A stretch of DNA of 64,000 nt from Selaginella moellendorffii (GCF_000143415.4 NW_003314261.1:4851882-4915881); one strand, 5' to 3'. Shown: positions 1 to 10,802, counted from the first letter of the stretch. Notes: generated by a model not told the origin, from the sequence alone. A program made the numbers and translations.

Positions 1-1029
1 TGGTAGAACGACAAGCCTCGTTATTCTATCCTTCTTTATCTGCACATAAGCTACAATTTAAACGAGATATATAAGAAGAATTTCGGCTAACCTGTTCAAT
101 GGCTTCTTCCGTGAAAGGATGCCAGTATCGCATCCCAACATATACCGTTGCAGGCAAATGCTTGGTCTCCAAAGATTTTTGGAGAGCCCTGGCCTGTGAG
201 AAACTAAATACTGTAACTAAAAGAATGCGTGGATCAAGCCTTGCCTGTTCTTCAGTTATTCTTCTCAACGGAGAACCTCCACCGATAGACGCATATCCTT
301 CGGCACTCTTGGGAGCCCGAGCTGCCGAAATAAACTCCGCAAGTGGTTTCTGGAGGAACCGAAACAGTCGAGGCAGCCGGATGATGTCCTGAAATACTTA
401 ATGTTGTTAGAAAGTACGCGAAAATAAAATCAAGGAAACACAAAGGGAAGTAAAACAAATGAAAAGAGAAAGATGTTAAACTCACAGGATCGGAGAAAAG
501 ATTAAAAAGAAAGGGTTGCACGTCTTCGAGGGAGTCGGGTCCTCCAAGGTTCAGAAGCAAAACTCCCACTTTCTCGTCCTGTGGGAGCGCCAAAGGTTGC
601 CGAGTTTCACTCATCAAAGGTCCCACATCCACAGTTGCCTTCGTCATAAGCTTCCATGCGCTCTTTTGTGACCGTCTGGAAGCTTGAGACAAAGATCCGT
701 ATTTGCATGCGTGGTCTCCCAAGATCAGCACACTTGGCCTATAGATCCACAAAAAGAATTCATCAATACCATCGGAAGAAACAAAACTCAAACAAACGTG
801 GCAAGGACACAGTCACAATCCAAAGAAGAAGAAGCTTTCAATACACGCGAGGCACAGTTCACGCTTTGGAAGAACACATACCCGGCCTTTGCCTGACGCC
901 TGCAAGACACCTCACCAATGCGATTCCACTGCCGTGGTCTCTCGCCTGAACAGCGGAGCAGCTATATAATTTCCAGAAATCCCCCCAAAACTTACATGGA
1001 TGAATCGCGAATTCTATCTGCTGCTGCAT
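1..1029 (-). CDS. Ferrochelatase, 5' part (runs off left edge)
   Basis: Inserts ferrous iron into protoporphyrin IX, the last step of heme synthesis, in plastid or mitochondrion. Read on the minus strand, exons are about 1029-863, 738-486, 388-245, 193-92 and 39-<1, with phases that agree. The mature N-terminus carries [11 protein letters not shown] and the later exons carry [13 protein letters not shown] and [17 protein letters not shown], all hallmark ferrochelatase segments. About 85 residues precede the conserved core and are basic and Ser-rich, fitting a transit peptide. I chose the ATG at 1029; an in-frame GTG lies further upstream. The donor at 862 (GC|GTGAAC) is weak and was chosen because it keeps the frame, so the transit peptide is the least certain part. 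The intron at 244-194 has a GC donor. The catalytic C-terminal half lies outside the window. Family identity is very secure. Confidence 0.93.
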
Positions 1030-1404
1030 CGCCACCGCAGTCCAGCGCGCGTCCACAAGAATGTGAGCTCGCCGCCCGCCCTAGCGCGGCATTGGCGCTG
1101 CTCGCCACGGCAAACCCTAAAATCCTGGGCCGCTGACGTGGCAAAGCGGGAGCCCCAAATGCAACGCAAGGTTGACAATCGAGAGAGATGAAATCACATT
1201 CTTTACCCAGTTAAAGTTTGGTAAACAAGAAGGTTCATTGAACCTAGACTGGCTTGTGGCGCGAAACTTCTCCAGTCAATCAGGACCGTTGAACGCGCGC
1301 GTTTTCCAGAACGGAAGATCTCAGGTTGGTTCCCAATAAATAGGACCTTGGTTTGCGCGTAGAAACTCTGCTATTCTTACACATCGATTCCATCGCAGAG
1401 CGAA
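1030..1404. promoter_or_regulatory. Head-to-head promoter, ferrochelatase / coiled-coil gene
   Basis: A 375-base gap between two divergent start codons. It holds a telo-box (CAAACCCTAA, 1111-1120) followed closely by TGGGCC at about 1126, which matches plant site II elements. An AATAAATAG stretch near 1336 is a possible TATA-like box for the rightward gene. No gene is seen in the gap. Confidence 0.45.
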
Positions 1405-1908
1405 ATGGCAATGGCAGAGAGAGAGATCGCGCTCACGGAAGAGCTGCGATCGGTGGCGGAGAGGAATCAGAAGCTGGAGAGGGCGCTGGCATCGAGCAGG
1501 GCGCGCGAGGAATCGCTGTGGAAGAAGATCGATCTCATGAGGATCGAGGAGCGGAAGCTGGAGGAGGCGGAGGAGCGTCTGTGCGCGCAGCTGGGGCAGC
1601 TGGAGGTGGAGTACATGGAGCAGAGCCGAGCCCACAAGGAGCAATTGGAGATGGAGCGATCGGCTCACTCGCGAGATCTCCAGCGCTTGGCGGAGGAATT
1701 TGCGGCGGTGGAGCGGAGACTGGAGGAGGCGCAGGCGAAGCTCGAGCTCTACGCCAGCAATGGGGATCGCCCGCGAGAGACGATCCATCGCCAGGATCAA
1801 GGATCGCTGCTCAAGAGCTCTGGAGATCAAAAGCTCGGGAAGAATGGAGGAGGCTTGGAGAGATTGCTGGTGATGTGGTCCAAGCCGGCTGTGGAGAGTT
1901 TTGCGTGA
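1405..1908 (+). CDS. Small coiled-coil protein, function unknown
   Basis: Single-exon reading frame of 167 residues starting at the first ATG (MAMAEREIALTEELRSV). Residues 1 to about 120 are an almost unbroken alpha-helical coiled coil rich in Glu, Arg, Leu and Ala with heptad-like spacing. The last 45 residues are polar and Gly/Ser/Lys-rich, ending ERLLVMWSKPAVESFA. There is no signal peptide or membrane segment. I recognise no named family. The codon use is strongly GC3-biased like the neighbouring genes and the frame ends just before an AT-rich tail, both of which favour a real gene. It is transcribed away from ferrochelatase. Confidence 0.7.
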   Translation: MAMAEREIALTEELRSVAERNQKLERALASSRAREESLWKKIDLMRIEERKLEEAEERLCAQLGQLEVEYMEQSRAHKEQLEMERSAHSRDLQRLAEEFAAVERRLEEAQAKLELYASNGDRPRETIHRQDQGSLLKSSGDQKLGKNGGGLERLLVMWSKPAVESFA

Positions 1909-2369
1909 GATTGATGGAATAGTTAGCTTGCATTGATAGATCATTGTACCTTTGTAGATTGGGAAGAAACAAAAATGGAAAAAAAGCTGTTGCGTGGTAC
2001 CAAAAAATCATCCATCAAGATCAAGGATAAAAAAACAAAAAATCTTGGTACTTTTCTACTTCATGCAACAAACAAGAACACCACAAAATCACTCAAGATC
2101 AACACTACGTTCTAAGGTTTTACTTTGTAAAAATATCGAAATCAGATCCAAACAGGCAAAAAGCTCACCGTCATTTTCAACTTTATTCTTCCAAACCCCA
2201 CAAACTTTGACTTGTTCCATCTTCACTCAATGCTCTTAATCTGTAGTACAAGATGGCTGAAAGATCATAGTCCCTTCATTGAAGTTCTTGGGTGGAAAGA
2301 CAAAAGAAAACCTCGCAGGCTTTGATCAGCACAAACAAGATCGTGCAAACCTTTCTCTCTCGCGCGCGT
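1909..2369. other. Intergenic, convergent 3' ends
   Basis: AT-rich 460 bases between two converging genes. It presumably holds both 3' untranslated regions and polyadenylation signals. I see no further gene. Confidence 0.5.
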
Positions 2370-3100
2370 CTAGGCAAAAGTGTTTGGCCTCTTGGCCTTG
2401 AACGTCGTCTTGAGCTTCCGGCTGGGCGCGCGGATCTTCCGGTTCATGAGCGGGAACTTGATCTCCGAGCTGTGGAACTGCTTGGTGTTCTCGCGCTTGC
2501 AAGCACTGTCCGGGACGCTCGCCGTCTTGATGATCTGGATGCAGGGGAATCGGACGCGGTGCCGCGACGCCATCTCGTCATACATTTGCTCCACCGCGCC
2601 GTTCAAGGTGATGTCGCGGTACTCCTTGTACATGTTGTGGTACCCCGTCCGGCTCTGGTACCTCACCCAGATGCCATAGTTCTTGATCGTGGTCGGGTTC
2701 TTCTCGAAAATCTGTGTCACGAAGTTCCAAAGTTCTCACTTGTAAGGCTCGAGAAAAGAAAGAAAAAGAAAGAACTTTACCTCGTTGATAGCGAGGATCT
2801 GGCCGTGAGACTTCTTCACCTTCTTGAGCTTGCGAAGGAAGTACCTAGAGTGAAAGAAAGGTAAATCGAGAGAAAATGGAAATGGATCGATCGATCCAAT
2901 CGACTCCACTCACCAGAATTTGGACTTGGCGCGCACTTCGTCGCCGGCCCAGAGCTTCATCCGGTACATCTTTGGGTGCTCATTGTCGGGAGTGGGAGTA
3001 GCTCTCCCGACCACCTGGTACTGATGAAACTGCGAGACAATGGGAGGGATCAATCGATGGATCGAGCGCTCGAGCTGCGAATTCTTACCCGGAACTTCAT
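2370..3100 (-). CDS. RPL18A: 60S ribosomal protein eL20 (L18a)
   Basis: Structural protein of the large cytosolic ribosomal subunit. Four exons on the minus strand at 3100-3089, 3029-2914, 2844-2781 and 2711-2370 join in phase to give 177 residues, the usual length for the family. The N-terminus [17 protein letters not shown], the middle [19 protein letters not shown] and the C-terminus [20 protein letters not shown] match eukaryotic L18a closely. The first exon holds only four codons (MKFR), as is common in plant ribosomal protein genes. A telo-box (CTAAACCCTAGG, about 3152-3163) lies upstream; this motif is typical of plant ribosomal protein promoters. It is head to head with the GLK-like gene. 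Confidence 0.96.
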
Positions 3101-3367
3101 CGCGCCGCGCCTCGCCTCTTTCTCCCGCAGCCGCCCAAATGCGAAGACCCTCTAAACCCTAGGCGTGGAAAGCCGTCCGATTGATTTGCCCTAACACGGA
3201 CGGCATCGGAGACGCGTCCGCGGTTCGATACCTTTCGTGGCCGTGATTTAGCTCAGGGTTTAGATTTTGGAACCTATGCCCAGTGGCGGATTCTTGCGCA
3301 ATCCTCTGGATCGGCTGCCGGGCGGCATTCTTGCGGTCTGGATCGATCTGATCGTTGCGTTTTGTAG

Positions 3368-5041
3368 GGAAAATCCTGTGGAAGGGCTTTCCTCGAGTTT
3401 GTCGCGTCCTTGCTGCGGACGATGATCCTCATTTTCTGGGAGAGATCAAGCTTAAGCTCGAGATCTTTCACTACTGCGGTAAGATCGATCGTTTAAGAGC
3501 TCTCTGGGAATTTTCTTTACAATGTTGGCAGTGACAACGTTTGTGAATGGAGACTCTGTTCGTGAAGCATTACAAATGGAGCCATGCTCGTTTCATACAG
3601 CTTTGCTGGGGAGCAAGAACATCAAAGGCCTTGAAATCCTCTCTACACCACGATGTGTACCTATAATTTGTGAGTTTTAAGCATTTGGCAGTGGTTTCTA
3701 GCATAGAGGATATGGCGATCACGATGCAAGGCATTGCTGTAAGGTTTATGTTTCTGAAAGTGGATTTTCCTATCGCAAAGTTTTTTAAACAGGCTGGTGC
3801 TGCTGGCTTTCTTTGAAAACGAACTATTGACGACGAAACACTCAAAAATCTTTGGCAGCATGTAGCAAGAAAGGTACAAAATGTATGTTTTGTTTCTTCA
3901 ATCAGCTAAGTAAATTTCCAGGCTTTGAAGGAGCAGAGCCGAGTCCATCTTCATCCAATCGATGAACCAACAATCTCTACAAAACATACTTCTACAACTG
4001 AAGATCAATCCAAGACACAACTAGAACAATCATCTAACGCAACATCTGACAGCATTCCCACTCTAGTTACATCTCAAAGTAACAATATCTCAGGTAGTGT
4101 TTTGGAGTTTTTACTCGTGAGGCTGATTGTCATGTATGAGAAGAAGCAATGGGAAATAAAATCGTATGCTGGCGAGAGCGTGAATGGTCAGCTGACTTCT
4201 AGCAATGACGAAGTGACGCTGGATGACGAGCTGGAGTCCATACAAAGGTCAGCATCTGACCATAGCGGAACCGTCGATGCCGCTCAACAAGAGCAACACA
4301 TGCAACGTGTAGAAAACTGTCGCAAAAAAGAACGATCTTTAACAACGAAAAAAACAAAGGTAAGAACGCCTCTTCTCTCTTATGCACTTGACGATGTTTC
4401 TTCTCAGGTTGATTGGAACCCAGATCTTCACCGGTTGTTTGTTCAAACTGTAGAGGAACTCGGCTTGGAGAAAGCGATTCCATCTCGAATTCTGGAAATC
4501 ATGGGTGTTGAGTCCCTCACACGCCATAATGTTGCCAGTCACTTACAGGTACAAGAACATCATTGTATGCTTGTGTAAACACTATTTTCAGAAGTATCGT
4601 GCTCAGAGGAAGCGCAAGCGCGCTGAATCGAAACAGAAGTGCTCAAGCTTAGAGCCGCTGAATAAACGCGATTGTCTACACATCCAACCTTCTCCATCCA
4701 TTCCTTCTACGTGCCTGGCCATGTATGGGGACTCCCTGCTCAAGGTTGGCCACCTCCAAAGCCTTTGCACCAGGTACTCGTAGAGTTCCTTTTCAGTATG
4801 GGTGCCTGATTCTAGTTTTTGCAGAATTCCATTTCCGCATGGCAGACAACGGGTCCACCTGCAAAGCATGTATGTGTTGTTTTTAAGCACCGACTTGTTT
4901 TCTCTGAATTTGCAGTCAAGAAACGCAAACAAAGATGAATCGCGTGTAAGGTCTAAACTATCTTTACCGATGGGACTTAAGCCTCCGATGATCGCGGGTC
5001 TAATCGAAGAACTCAGGAAACTGGCTCAAAGAGCTAAGTGA
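3368..5041 (+). pseudogene. GLK/APRR2-like GARP transcription factor, reading frame damaged
   Basis: GLK/APRR2 proteins are DNA-binding regulators, several of them controlling chloroplast development. Segments on the plus strand: a pseudo-receiver region in exons about 3368-3478, 3532-3669, 3692-3738 and 3793-3873; a linker from 3922 to 4359; the GARP Myb-like domain ([19 protein letters not shown] ... [12 protein letters not shown], 4408-4548; KYRAQRKRKR from 4592); and a C-terminal GCT box (LSLPMGLKPP, about 4945-5000). A TGA at 3814-3816 interrupts the receiver where the family has Arg before Lys. The conserved VPGHVWGLPAQGWPPPKP block near 4710-4760 lies in a different frame from the GARP domain. 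No start codon could be fixed upstream. A shorter protein starting after the TGA and holding GARP plus GCT box is possible, so loss of function is not proven. Confidence 0.62.
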
Positions 5042-5342
5042 AGATTCAACGAGGGCAGGCTGTATGGTGGGCTCTTCAGCGGAGTAGCTGATGGATCATC
5101 CAAACATCCCGTAAGCCGAACTTGGACTTTCAATATTGGATAGCTGAACTAGTCAGACTCTTGACTTCGAGAACAGACTGGGAAGACGCACTCTCTTCTG
5201 AGCTGCAACTACAGGTAGCTAAAACTAGTGCTTGATCTTTGTTTTAATCCTTTGGTGTTTGCAGGAGTCGAGTACCTGCGAGAAGAGTCCAGTTAAATCA
5301 TATGAAACTGAAACCGAGACATTACAGCAGGTAGCTTACCTC
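5042..5342. other. Intergenic between convergent genes
   Basis: Contains two exon-like pieces ending in CAG|GTAGCT (near 5215 and 5330), which could be spliced 3' untranslated segments of the GLK-like transcript. No coding continuation can be shown. Confidence 0.3.
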
Positions 5343-5753
5343 CTAGAAGAGTGATCCCGCTCCTGATCCTGCTCTGGGTGACTTTGCAGGATACTCGGGC
5401 ACTCTATTTCCTCTCTCGTCATACAGGATGAGGCCAGAGAAATCCGGAGGCTCGCACTTCTCGCCCGTGAGAATCGTTCTCTGCCACACGGCTCCCGTGT
5501 TCTCCCAGAACATATCGTCCTGCTTCCTGTACTGCTGCTCCACGCGCAAAAGAGCAGCTTTGCGCTTGGCTTCCTTGCGCTTTGACAACCACTTGAGCTT
5601 GGCCAAGGCCCTTGGAGTTAAACATCCTTCGCTGCCAGAGAGCGAGCCAGACCTGTCGAGCGAATCCTCCGAGTCTGCTAACTCCTTGCTAGAAATTCTC
5701 TTGACGGTAAACATTCCCAGCAGCGTAGCGAACCATCTCGTCATGTGATTCAT
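5343..5753 (-). CDS. Conserved plant protein of unknown function
   Basis: Intronless frame of 136 residues from ATG 5753 (MNHMTRWFATLLGMFTVKR). The open frame continues upstream to 5834, but only with a TTG start. A Ser/Asp/Glu-rich stretch (residues ~25-45) is followed by a basic helical region (LAKLKWLSKRKEAKRKAALL) and then AVWQRTILTGEKCEPPDFSG and ILYDERGNRVPEYPAKSPR. From memory, the WQR.IL.GEKC.P.DFSG..YYD.GN..PE.P.RSPR pattern occurs in a small angiosperm family with no assigned biochemical role. No membrane segment is seen. The long upstream gap suggests a promoter of more than 1 kb. Confidence 0.75.
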   Translation of the reverse strand: MNHMTRWFATLLGMFTVKRISSKELADSEDSLDRSGSLSGSEGCLTPRALAKLKWLSKRKEAKRKAALLRVEQQYRKQDDMFWENTGAVWQRTILTGEKCEPPDFSGLILYDERGNRVPEYPAKSPRAGSGAGSLF

Positions 5754-7217
5754 CGTGCTCCTTGTTTTTCGATGCAGGCTAGCTAGCTCGGCCTGCTGAG
5801 TAGCGAGTGAGATAGGCTGGAGAGCCGCAGACAAAGGGGCTTGTCTCTTACCTCGAAGAGAGCGTAAGTTTTTCTAGACGATCCCGCTATCCTTGTTTGA
5901 CTCGCAAAGCCCGAAGTGCACCTTGCAGATTGGTGCGAATGTTCGCTGGCGTGCCATATATCAGTTCGTGCGCATGAGTGCTCCCGGAGTGGAGCGAGGC
6001 TCGCTCACACGTCGACGAATCCACTTACCGAGTGAAAGGTGAAAGAGAATTTGGAGTCGCAATCAACTATGCGGCCCCGGAACAAGATGGAGGGAGGGAT
6101 AGACGAGAAAGAGAGATCATATATAAAGGTAGACACTGAACACTCTCTTGCGTCGCCGTGGATTAATTCCTTTGAGCTACAGGAATCGAGAGAACAGCAG
6201 CGGTCAATCAGTATATATTTCCATCGTCAAAAACTATATCTTTTGTAAGCTGGCTTGCCTTTGCTTTGCTCGATCACCCGGCTAACTCTCTTTCTCGCGC
6301 AGGCTTTTCAGAAAATGTAGTGTAAGGAAGGTCGGTGGTAGCAGCCAGGAAGGCGAGAGAGAAACTTTAATACGAGGACAGCTCGCAGTGGACGGTCAAT
6401 AATCAAAGGTCAATCCTTCAACTGCCATAGCTTTTCTTTAACTTGCTTACGGACACACAGAGGGAGCGAGAGGAGACCACGCGGCCAAGAAGACGAAGAT
6501 AGACTCACGCAAATAAGATCGATTCGTGAGAGCTTCCTTACACAGGTAAGCGTTGAAGACAAGTTCTTCTTTCGCTTTGGAAAAATATATCTCCGACACT
6601 CCCGGGTCTCTCTCTCTAGGTGGGTGTTGAATCGATTTGCCTCGCTGGTGTCACTCACAACTCGTGTTCGTGATATTCAAAGGTGGGCGATGGATGGACG
6701 AGCACTAGCCGAGCTCAGCGGAGTTTTATAGCGAAAACAAAGACGAGAGTAATCCGCAAGGCGAGACAACACAGTGTTCCCGTGAGCCGGAAGAAAGAAC
6801 AAACTACCAACAATGGTTTTAGTCGGTTTTAGCAGTGGCCTGGATACTTCCACCGCCCTCGACATCGAAGCGATCGAAGTGAGAGCGAGGCAAGACTACT
6901 TTTTTGTGATTGACAAGGCTGGCCCATCCTCTTTTGTTCTTAGTTCCAACCAGTTTCGACAAGACCAACCGGAGCGAGATATGAAAGAGACAACAATTCT
7001 TGTATCAACCGCAAGTTTCTCGTGAACTTACATGGAGGATCAAGAAGGTACTTTCAAAAGCAAGCTCTCTAGATTTTTTTTTAATCTTTTGCTTTGGCAG
7101 TCACGCCCTGTAACTGGAAGATGATTGAGAACCGGACTACCAGTGGGGACTACGCACTCACCAGCCGAAAGAAGTCCGGAAGAAGAAACAAAGCGAGGAA
7201 GTTGCCCAGCCGACATC
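5754..7217. other. Intergenic, 1.46 kb
   Basis: Lies upstream of the 136-residue gene and downstream of the CBS-domain gene. Short open frames occur on both strands (for example 6813-7025 +), but none has family resemblance or long coding bias. Probably promoter and 5' leader sequence. Confidence 0.4.
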
Positions 7218-8789
7218 TCACGTAGTAGCCTCGGCGATGCTACTCGCAAGGACGCTGCCAAAGTTATTGAAGTAGTTGTCGGGCTCCGTCACGAAGCAGG
7301 AGATGATGTCGCGCAAAGTCACCACACCCACGATGCGTTGCTTGTCGTCCACGATGTGGATGCGGTGGATGCCTTTTGTGGAGAGCACGTCGATCACCTC
7401 GCCCAGGCTGGTGCTCTCCTCGCAAGTTATCGGCGGCATCATCAGCGCTGGATGGGGGTCGTGAGTGGACGACTTGGCGCTGTGCATGAAATCATACACC
7501 GTCAACTCCCTGCGCAGTAAAGAAAAAGCGAGTTACTACTTCGTCAACTAGAAGAAAATCTGTGGTTACCTCCGCCTGGAACAAAGCTCGGGTTGAAGCA
7601 ACAAGAACCGGATGTCCCGCATGCTGATGTTTCCAACCAGTTCCTTCTGCTCGCCTTTCACGACCGGCAGACCGCCAACGTTCTTCTCGCGCATGAGCAC
7701 GAAGGCGTCGAGTACCAACTTGTCTGCATCAATCGACACCACCTGTGGGAGCCGCGTTAGAGACATGAGGAAGAGATGGAGAAAGACAAACCTGGTCCGG
7801 GGTCATGCGAGGCAGTCCCAGTTGAAAGATACTCTTGTCGGCAATGAAGTCGAACCAGTCACGTCCGCGGCACATCGCCAGGCCCTTGACAACAGCCGAC
7901 TGAGTTATCAAGTTCTTCACCGTCGGCTGGTCCTTGTCCACGATCGGGATGCTCCGGAGCCGAAACTTGGACAGCAGCAACAGAACCGTCAGCATGGTGT
8001 CGTCCGGTTGCACGGGAAGAAACGGAGCCCATCGAAACGACTTCGTGATCTCCCAGACCTGCAGAGCAAAAACGAAGGAGATACAAAAGATAAGCTGGTG
8101 GAAGACATACTACGTTACCTTGGTGGACTTGAAAGGCTCTTCGTTGAGAATGACCCGGAAGAAATCCTCGCCGAGAGAGTCCGCCGCAGTGGAAGCATTC
8201 TTTCCAGGTCCTTTGTCCGCAGCCACACCACCAGCTATGGCGGCACCCACGGCAGCAGCAGTGAGTCCCACGACAACTCCGGGTCCTGTGGCTCCGAGTG
8301 CCAGAGCTCCGAGAGCTCCAACAGCGCCGGCTCCCATTCCAGCCGCTGCTGCCGAGCCGGAGGCTAGAGCGGTGGCAGCAAGCTCGGCCTTTTCCAGCAC
8401 CCAGAGGATGATCACCGAGTAGTCCACCATCCCCAAGTAACGCTCGGACCAGCGCTCCTTGGCGTCGGCGTCTGGGATCTTCACGGGTGCCGAGAAGATG
8501 TTCTTCTCCGAGAGAATTCGAACGGTGTCGGCGATGGTTGTATCAGCTGCGATCTCCACGACTGTGATCCACGATCATGCAAAGAAGTTTTTTTTTCAGT
8601 AGAGTTCCTACGATGGGAATTTCTCATACCTTCGCCAGACGGCACGTCCGGGAAGTAAGAAACTGGGATCTTCGCGAAGGCGGAGTTGAGGAGCTCCTGG
8701 ATCCCTGAGGGGACGCCCCGCTGGCACAGAACCCTCTCGTGCTCGTTCCACAGCCTCACGAGCTCCGAATGTAGATCCTCCGACGCCAT
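7218..8789 (-). CDS. Four-CBS SnRK1 gamma-like regulatory protein (At1g69800-type)
   Basis: CBS pairs bind adenine nucleotides; this plant family is annotated as SNF4/SnRK1-gamma-like. Five exons, 8789-8630, 8561-8119, 8058-7792, 7742-7570 and 7509-7218, join in phase to 444 residues. Four CBS motifs follow one another: VVEIAADTTIADTVRILSEK, then FRWAPFLPVQPDDTMLTVLL, then VVSIDADKLVLDAFVLM, then ITCEESTSLGEVIDVLSTKG ending VVTLRDIISCFVTEPDNYF. Between CBS1 and CBS2 is a Gly/Ala-rich stretch of about 50 residues (AAAAGMGAGAVGALGALALG...), diagnostic of the At1g69800 group. It could form a hydrophobic hairpin or membrane-associated segment. ATG 8789 is the first in-frame Met and fits the family N-terminus. 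The gene is divergent from polyprenol reductase. Confidence 0.92.
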
Positions 8790-9178
8790 GGCAGTCCCTA
8801 ATCCCTGATCTGTGAGAGAAACTCGCCGATCGGCAGCTGCAAGAAGAGCGCATCGGCCAAGAAATGCGAAATGCGTCGCCGCGATCTTGCTACGCGACGA
8901 TCATACCTGGAATGACGTGCAAATCTCCCGCAAAGAAGAGCGCGATCACATAAACCCTAAGAAAACACTGTGAAAAGAAAGTCGCACAGTGAGAGATGAG
9001 GTGGCGGCCTTTCAGGCCACCAGCTGGGATTACAGCAAGACGACACGTGTAGAGCGAGTAAGTTCCACAGGGGTTTTCTAGGGTTTTCTTCCGATCACAG
9101 ATTTCTGGATCGATTGATGTTTGCGATCACGGTATGGATCTCTACATTGCTAAATTTCTCTCGTATGTTTGTTTCCAG
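8790..9178. promoter_or_regulatory. Head-to-head promoter with two telo-boxes
   Basis: A 389-base gap between the CBS-protein and polyprenol reductase start codons. Telo-box TAAACCCTAA sits at 8951-8960 and its complement CTAGGGTTTT at about 9078-9087. The ATG at 9179 directly follows TTTCCAG, so a 5' UTR intron ending there is possible. Confidence 0.45.
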
Positions 9179-10802
9179 ATGGATTTCGCGGAGATCGATA
9201 GGCACCTGGGCGCTGCATGGCTCGGCGCTGCTTTAATCTGTGTCGCGGCGGCGCTGCCAATTAAAGCGCTCCATCCTCTCCGATCTCTGGTGCTTGCCTG
9301 CTGCCGTAGAGGAAAGCTCCTCCATTCTTCTTCTTCTTCTTCGTCAAAGGTAAGCATTTAATTAATAGTTCCATAGCTAGGAAGAAATCATAGCTTTCTC
9401 CACTGGATTTTTCTCATGTCGACATACTCCACACTCCATCTATTTCAATTCACTTCCATAGCTTCCTTTCCCTTAGGTAGAAACCATAGCTTTCTCCACT
9501 GTGGATTTTTTTCTCCACACTCCACAGTGCCAACTTCAATTTTCCTTTCCATTTCAATTCACTTCCATAGCTTCCTTTCCCTTAGGTAGAAACCAACTGT
9601 GGATTTTTTCTCCACGTACTCCAACAGTGTCAACTTACATTTTCCTTGCAGAGATTCACTGTTCCACAGAGCTTCTTCACGCACTTCTACGTTGTTGGTG
9701 TGACTTGGAACACTCTTTTGCTCGCCGCGGCCACACTCTCGTCGTGCATGTGTACACTATCATCAGCATCAGATGGAATCCAGTTCTCGGCGCTGGTCGA
9801 GCAATTCACCGGGGCTGGAGCTTCCGCCGGCTCGGGCTCCATCCCGTCCATGGCCAAGCAGAAGCAACGGGGCTGGACGGTCGTCCTTTTGCTACTCCTT
9901 ATGGAGCTCCAGGTGTGCCGGAGGCTTTACGAGTCCCTGATGGTTCTATCCTATGGCCCGGACGCTCGGATGCATCTCCTCGGCTACCTCGTCGGACTCT
10001 TGTGAGTAGCACTGCTTTTGGTTTTCTCGAGTTTCCGGACTTGGAGAGCTTACTTTTCTCAGCTTCTATGTGGCAGCTCCGCTCTCGCTGTGCTGCCAAG
10101 AAATCGGAGAGATCATGATCAACACTCTCGGCACGGTCTCACAGGGCCGGTTACGGAGTTCGTGCGCTTGGAACCCCGACACGCGGTGGTGGGAATGTTT
10201 CCATTACTCACCGTGGAGGCTGAACTGGTACCAGTGGCTGGGTGCGCTACTCTTTCTATGGGGGTGGTACCACCAGTACAAGTGCCATCAGATCTTGGTA
10301 AGTGCTCCTCGTTTTCTGGACTTCTGGAAAGGCCGGCTCCTTAATCGGGCTTTGCTTTTACTCTCTAGGCCTCGCTCTCGAGCGAAGAAGAGTCAGGAGA
10401 AGGCAAAACGTACGTGATACCATATGGGGACTGGTTTGACAAAGTTTCCTGTGCTCATTACCTCTCCGAGATCGTAAGTTCATTCCCCCGGAGCTTCGCA
10501 TCATACTTCCGACTTAAACTCCTCTACTTTTTTTTTTGGAAAGGTCATGTACTTCGGCCTCGTGTTTGCAAGTGGAGGGACGCAAGCTACGATATGGTTT
10601 TTACTCGCCTGGGTGGTACTAAATTCTTTTTTTCTTTTTCTTTTTTTGTCGATAAAGGTGGAAATTTGATCGTGATTTTTTATTTTGTTTCGTCCAGTTC
10701 TCAAATCTCTATCTGGCCGCCAAGGAAACACATGAGTGGTATCTGTCCAAGTTCGAGAACTATCCCAAGAACAGGAAGGCGTTAATACCGTTTCTTTACT
10801 GA
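9179..10802 (+). CDS. Polyprenol reductase (steroid 5-alpha-reductase family)
   Basis: Reduces the alpha-isoprene unit of polyprenol to dolichol in the ER membrane, supplying dolichol for N-glycosylation. Six exons, 9179-9349, 9652-10001, 10063-10297, 10369-10473, 10544-10615 and 10698-10802, give 345 residues in phase. There are several hydrophobic segments. The signature C-terminal block reads [20 protein letters not shown], then [12 protein letters not shown], then [19 protein letters not shown], closely matching plant PPRD and animal SRD5A3. An upstream in-frame ATG at 9134 would add 15 residues, but 9179 gives the expected N-terminus. Intron 1 (302 nt) is unusually long because of internal repeats. 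Confidence 0.94.
9385..9640 (+). repeat. Imperfect ~100-bp tandem repeats inside an intron
   Basis: Intron 1 of the polyprenol reductase gene contains about three diverged copies of a unit. Recurring words are TTTCAATTCACTTCCATAG, CTTCCTTTCCCTTAGGTAGA, CATAGCTTTCTCCACTG and GGATTTTTTTCTCCAC. The copies occur near 9385-9480, 9480-9600 and, partly, 9595-9640. Confidence 0.8.

Noticed and set aside
4637-4744. An extra intron to reconcile the two GLK frames
   Set aside because: The only phase-compatible donors (C|GTGCTC, T|GTCTAC) are poor, so a frameshift was preferred, with the doubt stated.
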